The notes under the pieces are model-generated. The model was not told the DNA's origin, did no database searches, and was given only the letters and a program-made list of their open reading frames with translations. A stretch of DNA of 17,143 nucleotides from contig DAHXLU010000029.1 of assembly GCA_027365835.1 (NCBI GenBank), forward strand, positions 1 to 17,143, written 5' to 3'. This document shows, piece after piece, positions 15,436 through 17,143 of the stretch. The stretch is from JAJZMA01 sp021850405 (GTDB taxonomy: Bacteria > Chloroflexota > Dormibacteria > Aeolococcales > Aeolococcaceae). The position numbers were made by a program, and so were the translations under genes. Position 1 is the stretch's first letter, and every line of letters starts with the position of its first letter.

Positions 15436-15448
15436 AGGTCGCGGATCC
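15425..15448 (+). terminator. Hairpin over the fbaB stop codon
   Basis: GGATCGC (15425-15431) pairs with GC-G-GATCC (15441-15448) with one bulged G, and the TGA stop (15433-15435) is in the loop. No T run follows, so termination is doubtful. Confidence 0.2.
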
Positions 15449-15487
15449 ACGGCCGGCCCAGGTCATCCCGCAGGGTTGCTCCCGATG

Positions 15488-15518
15488 ACGGTACGGGCCC
15501 AGCGATAGTCCGTACCGT
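15488..15518. promoter_or_regulatory. Operator-like inverted repeat upstream of the GH63-like gene
   Basis: ACGGTACGG (15488-15496) and CCGTACCGT (15510-15518) are perfect 9-bp inverted repeats, centre to centre 22 bp, about two helical turns. They end 13 bases before the hydrolase ATG and touch a TACACT -10-like element (15518-15523). That position suits a dimeric repressor. There is no T run, so it is not a standard terminator. Confidence 0.45.
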
Positions 15519-15531
15519 ACACTTGGCAATC

Positions 15532-16746
15532 ATGGACAGTACTTCTACAAAACTACAGCAAACCCCGACACTTAAGGCGCTGGAGGCAAGAGCGCTCGAG
15601 GTCCTTGAAAGCAACTGGAACGATGAGCTGCGTGCAACCCTGCCCCACAGAATCACCTACCCGCACCGCTGGCTATGGGACAGCTGTTTCCATGCAATGG
15701 CATGGAGCCGACTTGGCCGCAGGGAGGGAGCAATCGAGCTTGCAGCTGTGCTCTCGTCCCAGCTGCCCACGCGAGACGACAGGGGCTTTCTGCCTCACAT
15801 GGTATATGGCGACCCGGAAAGGAAAGGTGGAGATGTGGATAGGGGACCACTCTGGGGCATGAGTGCATTCACTCAGCCGCCAGTCTATGTAATGGCCCTT
15901 TCCTACCTGAAACAGTGCGGCCTGGAGACAGAGCCGTGGATGCTGGATGCTGCTGAGGCAGCACTGGAGTGGCTTTGGAGCTACCGCATGCACGATGGGC
16001 TTCTGGTGCTGGTCCACCCCTGGGAGTCGGGAGCTGACATCTCCCCCCGTTTTGACGACTGGTACGGGCCGCTCCATTACGAAGCCCTGGATCAGGATTA
16101 TGACCGGCTGGTGCGCACGACACTCTACAGCCCGGGCGGAACCGCAATTGGGAATCCGGAATGTGAGGTTGCTGCGGCAGCGTTCAACGGCATCGCCCAG
16201 CATGCCGCCCTGTTACTGGCGCAGCTCACCGGAAAACAGGACTGGGCCGACCGTGCAGGGGCGCTTGCGAGGGAGCTGGATGCCCAGTTATGGGATCCAG
16301 ATGAGGGCCTGTGGCGCGACCGCCCAGACAAGCCTGCCGGGGCAGGAGAGCTATCCTCAAGGATTCCAACACTGGATGGAGTGGTTGCAGCGCTTGGCTC
16401 TTCATCGGGGGAGCACGTCCAGACAGCGCTGGAGCAGTGCACGGGGAGTGGGAGATTTGCTGCACCCTTTGGACCCCGCTATCTTCCCAAGGAGCACCCG
16501 CTCTATCAGCCCACACGCTACTGGCGTGGGCCCTCCTGGCCACAGCTAAACTATCTGCTCGTGGCGGCTGCCAACCAGCATGGGCTTGCCTCCATCGCAG
16601 AGGAGATCAGCGAGCATGCGATACGGGGTACATGGGCCAGTGGTTTTTCAGAATACTGGAACCCTGAAACCGGGGAGGCTTGTGGCGCCACTCCCCAGTC
16701 CTGGGCGGCGATCGCTGTTCTATTAACTCCTGAAGGTCGCAGGTAG
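15532..16746 (+). CDS. GH63-like (alpha/alpha)6 glycoside hydrolase, mannosyl/glucosylglycerate hydrolase type
   Basis: The protein is 404 residues with no signal peptide, so probably cytosolic. It has the (alpha/alpha)6-barrel motifs of the MgH/GgH branch of GH63-type enzymes: WLWDSCFHAMAW (47-58), HPWESGADISPRFDDW (162-177) with the probable general acid Asp169, YWRGPSWPQLNYLL, and FSEYWNPETGEACGA (372-386) with the probable base Glu374. Such enzymes split glucosylglycerate, mannosylglycerate or similar alpha-linked solutes. The family often reads GxDNSPRWD where this one has GADISPRFD. The ATG at 15532 is preferred over an in-frame TTG at 15523. No ribosome site is seen and a -10-like TACACT lies eight bases upstream, so the mRNA may be leaderless. 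No synthase gene for the solute is nearby. Substrate uncertain. Confidence 0.8.
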   Translation: MDSTSTKLQQTPTLKALEARALEVLESNWNDELRATLPHRITYPHRWLWDSCFHAMAWSRLGRREGAIELAAVLSSQLPTRDDRGFLPHMVYGDPERKGGDVDRGPLWGMSAFTQPPVYVMALSYLKQCGLETEPWMLDAAEAALEWLWSYRMHDGLLVLVHPWESGADISPRFDDWYGPLHYEALDQDYDRLVRTTLYSPGGTAIGNPECEVAAAAFNGIAQHAALLLAQLTGKQDWADRAGALARELDAQLWDPDEGLWRDRPDKPAGAGELSSRIPTLDGVVAALGSSSGEHVQTALEQCTGSGRFAAPFGPRYLPKEHPLYQPTRYWRGPSWPQLNYLLVAAANQHGLASIAEEISEHAIRGTWASGFSEYWNPETGEACGATPQSWAAIAVLLTPEGRR

Positions 16747-17054
16747 CTTCCCCACTGGCTAGTAAATGGCAGGGCAAGGAGTAGCGACACGACAAGTGGA
16801 TCGTCGCGTTTGCGTGGGGAGCGGATACGTTCGGTGGTTCGGAAGGCAAACACAGGCGCCTGATAATCCGGGAACCACTTACCCACCCTTCAGAGGAGCG
16901 AGCCCCTGGTCCATGGATCATACCGGTAGGGTTGCGACTCGGCTACCGCAATACTGAATTGACCCGCAAGGCTTGCTCGGATAATGATGTAACTGACAAT
17001 TTACCTGGCTATCACCCCGTCCTGATCCTCCCTGAGTATCCTATAGCCGAGGAT
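16747..17054. other. Gene-free stretch with several nested inverted repeats
   Basis: No convincing reading frame or known RNA gene is seen in these 308 bp. Paired segments are: TCCCCAC (16749-16755) with GTGGGGA (16814-16820), enclosing GCGAC (16784-16788) with GTCGC (16803-16807); GTGGTTC (16834-16840) with GAACCAC (16872-16878), enclosing the 10-bp palindrome CAGGCGCCTG (16853-16862); CGGTAG (16924-16929) with CTACCG (16943-16948); and TGATCCTC (17023-17030) with GAGGATCA (17049-17056) at the edge of the terminal repeat. RNase P RNA, SRP RNA and tmRNA signatures were looked for and are absent. Confidence 0.4.
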
Positions 17055-17143
17055 CACTAGATGGCTGGTTGAAAATGGATGGCAATACTCAAGCCCACCA
17101 CGCTGTGCTGGATTTGGTGGCAGATGGTGGAGCGAGCTGTCCA
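17055..17143 (-). repeat. Right copy of 89-bp inverted repeat
   Basis: This is the exact reverse complement of 54-142 and runs to the last base of the window. Its inner edge coincides with the end of an 8-bp inverted repeat (17023-17056). It is probably the edge of a longer repeated element at which the assembly stopped. Confidence 0.95.

Noticed and set aside
15431..16740. The 12-mer CCTGAAGGTCGC occurs at the ends of both the aldolase and the hydrolase genes
   Set aside because: In 17 kb several exact 12-base matches are expected by chance, and the two copies are in different reading contexts.
16747..17054. tmRNA, RNase P RNA or SRP RNA in the gene-free tail
   Set aside because: None of the conserved core sequences of these RNAs is present.

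Overview
The window looks like a complete contig from an uncultivated bacterium: moderately high G+C, densely packed genes, and at least one stop or start overlap per operon. The gene content points to a Gram-positive or terrestrial-type lineage such as Chloroflexota or a neighbouring phylum. The pointers are a SigB/SigF-type sigma factor with its RsbW-like partner, a hisS-aspS pair in the Firmicutes/Chloroflexota order, a LexA with a GAAC-N4-GTTC-like operator, and a GH63-like glucosylglycerate/mannosylglycerate hydrolase-type enzyme. I cannot fix the phylum from sequence alone. No rRNA, tRNA, CRISPR array or recognisable transposase is visible.

Layout. Positions 54-142 and 17055-17143 are the same 89 bp in opposite orientation, so both contig ends run into one repeated sequence. 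From the left, on the minus strand: an atypical NAD-kinase-family protein (312-1214) directly downstream of an SPFH/band 7 protein (1217-2386). A divergent Bax-inhibitor-1 family membrane protein follows (2674-3450, plus). Next comes a minus-strand stress-regulation operon read as small membrane protein, small membrane protein, RsbW-like anti-sigma factor, SigB-like sigma factor (5487 down to 3512). Then aspS and hisS (8937 down to 5769), both minus.

On the plus strand, an inositol-monophosphatase-family gene (9172-10101) overlaps a small membrane protein gene (10098-10613). These converge on lexA (11372-10746, minus), whose promoter carries a perfect palindromic operator. A small 84-aa gene (11809-11555, minus) has its own good promoter. 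The right part is all plus strand: trpS, a PIG-V-like GT-C mannosyltransferase, a DhnA/FbaB-type class I aldolase and a GH63-like glycoside hydrolase. A 308-bp gene-free stretch with several nested inverted repeats then leads into the right-hand copy of the terminal repeat.

How the genes fit together. Much of the window is housekeeping translation (AspRS, HisRS, TrpRS). The AspRS carries the His of the non-discriminating type, implying tRNA-dependent Asn synthesis through GatCAB elsewhere. The rest is stress biology: SigB/RsbW general stress control, LexA/SOS control, membrane-stress-type proteins (SPFH, BI-1) and sugar or compatible-solute metabolism (aldolase, GH63-like hydrolase, IMPase). 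Several genes have a -10-like element almost touching the start codon and no Shine-Dalgarno, suggesting leaderless mRNAs. Others, such as aspS, lexA, fbaB and the SPFH gene, have clear Shine-Dalgarno sequences. I found no clearly novel system. The most unusual items are the inverted contig ends, the degenerate RsbW, the coupled SPFH/NAD-kinase-like pair, the operator-like palindrome before the hydrolase gene, and the structured gene-free tail.
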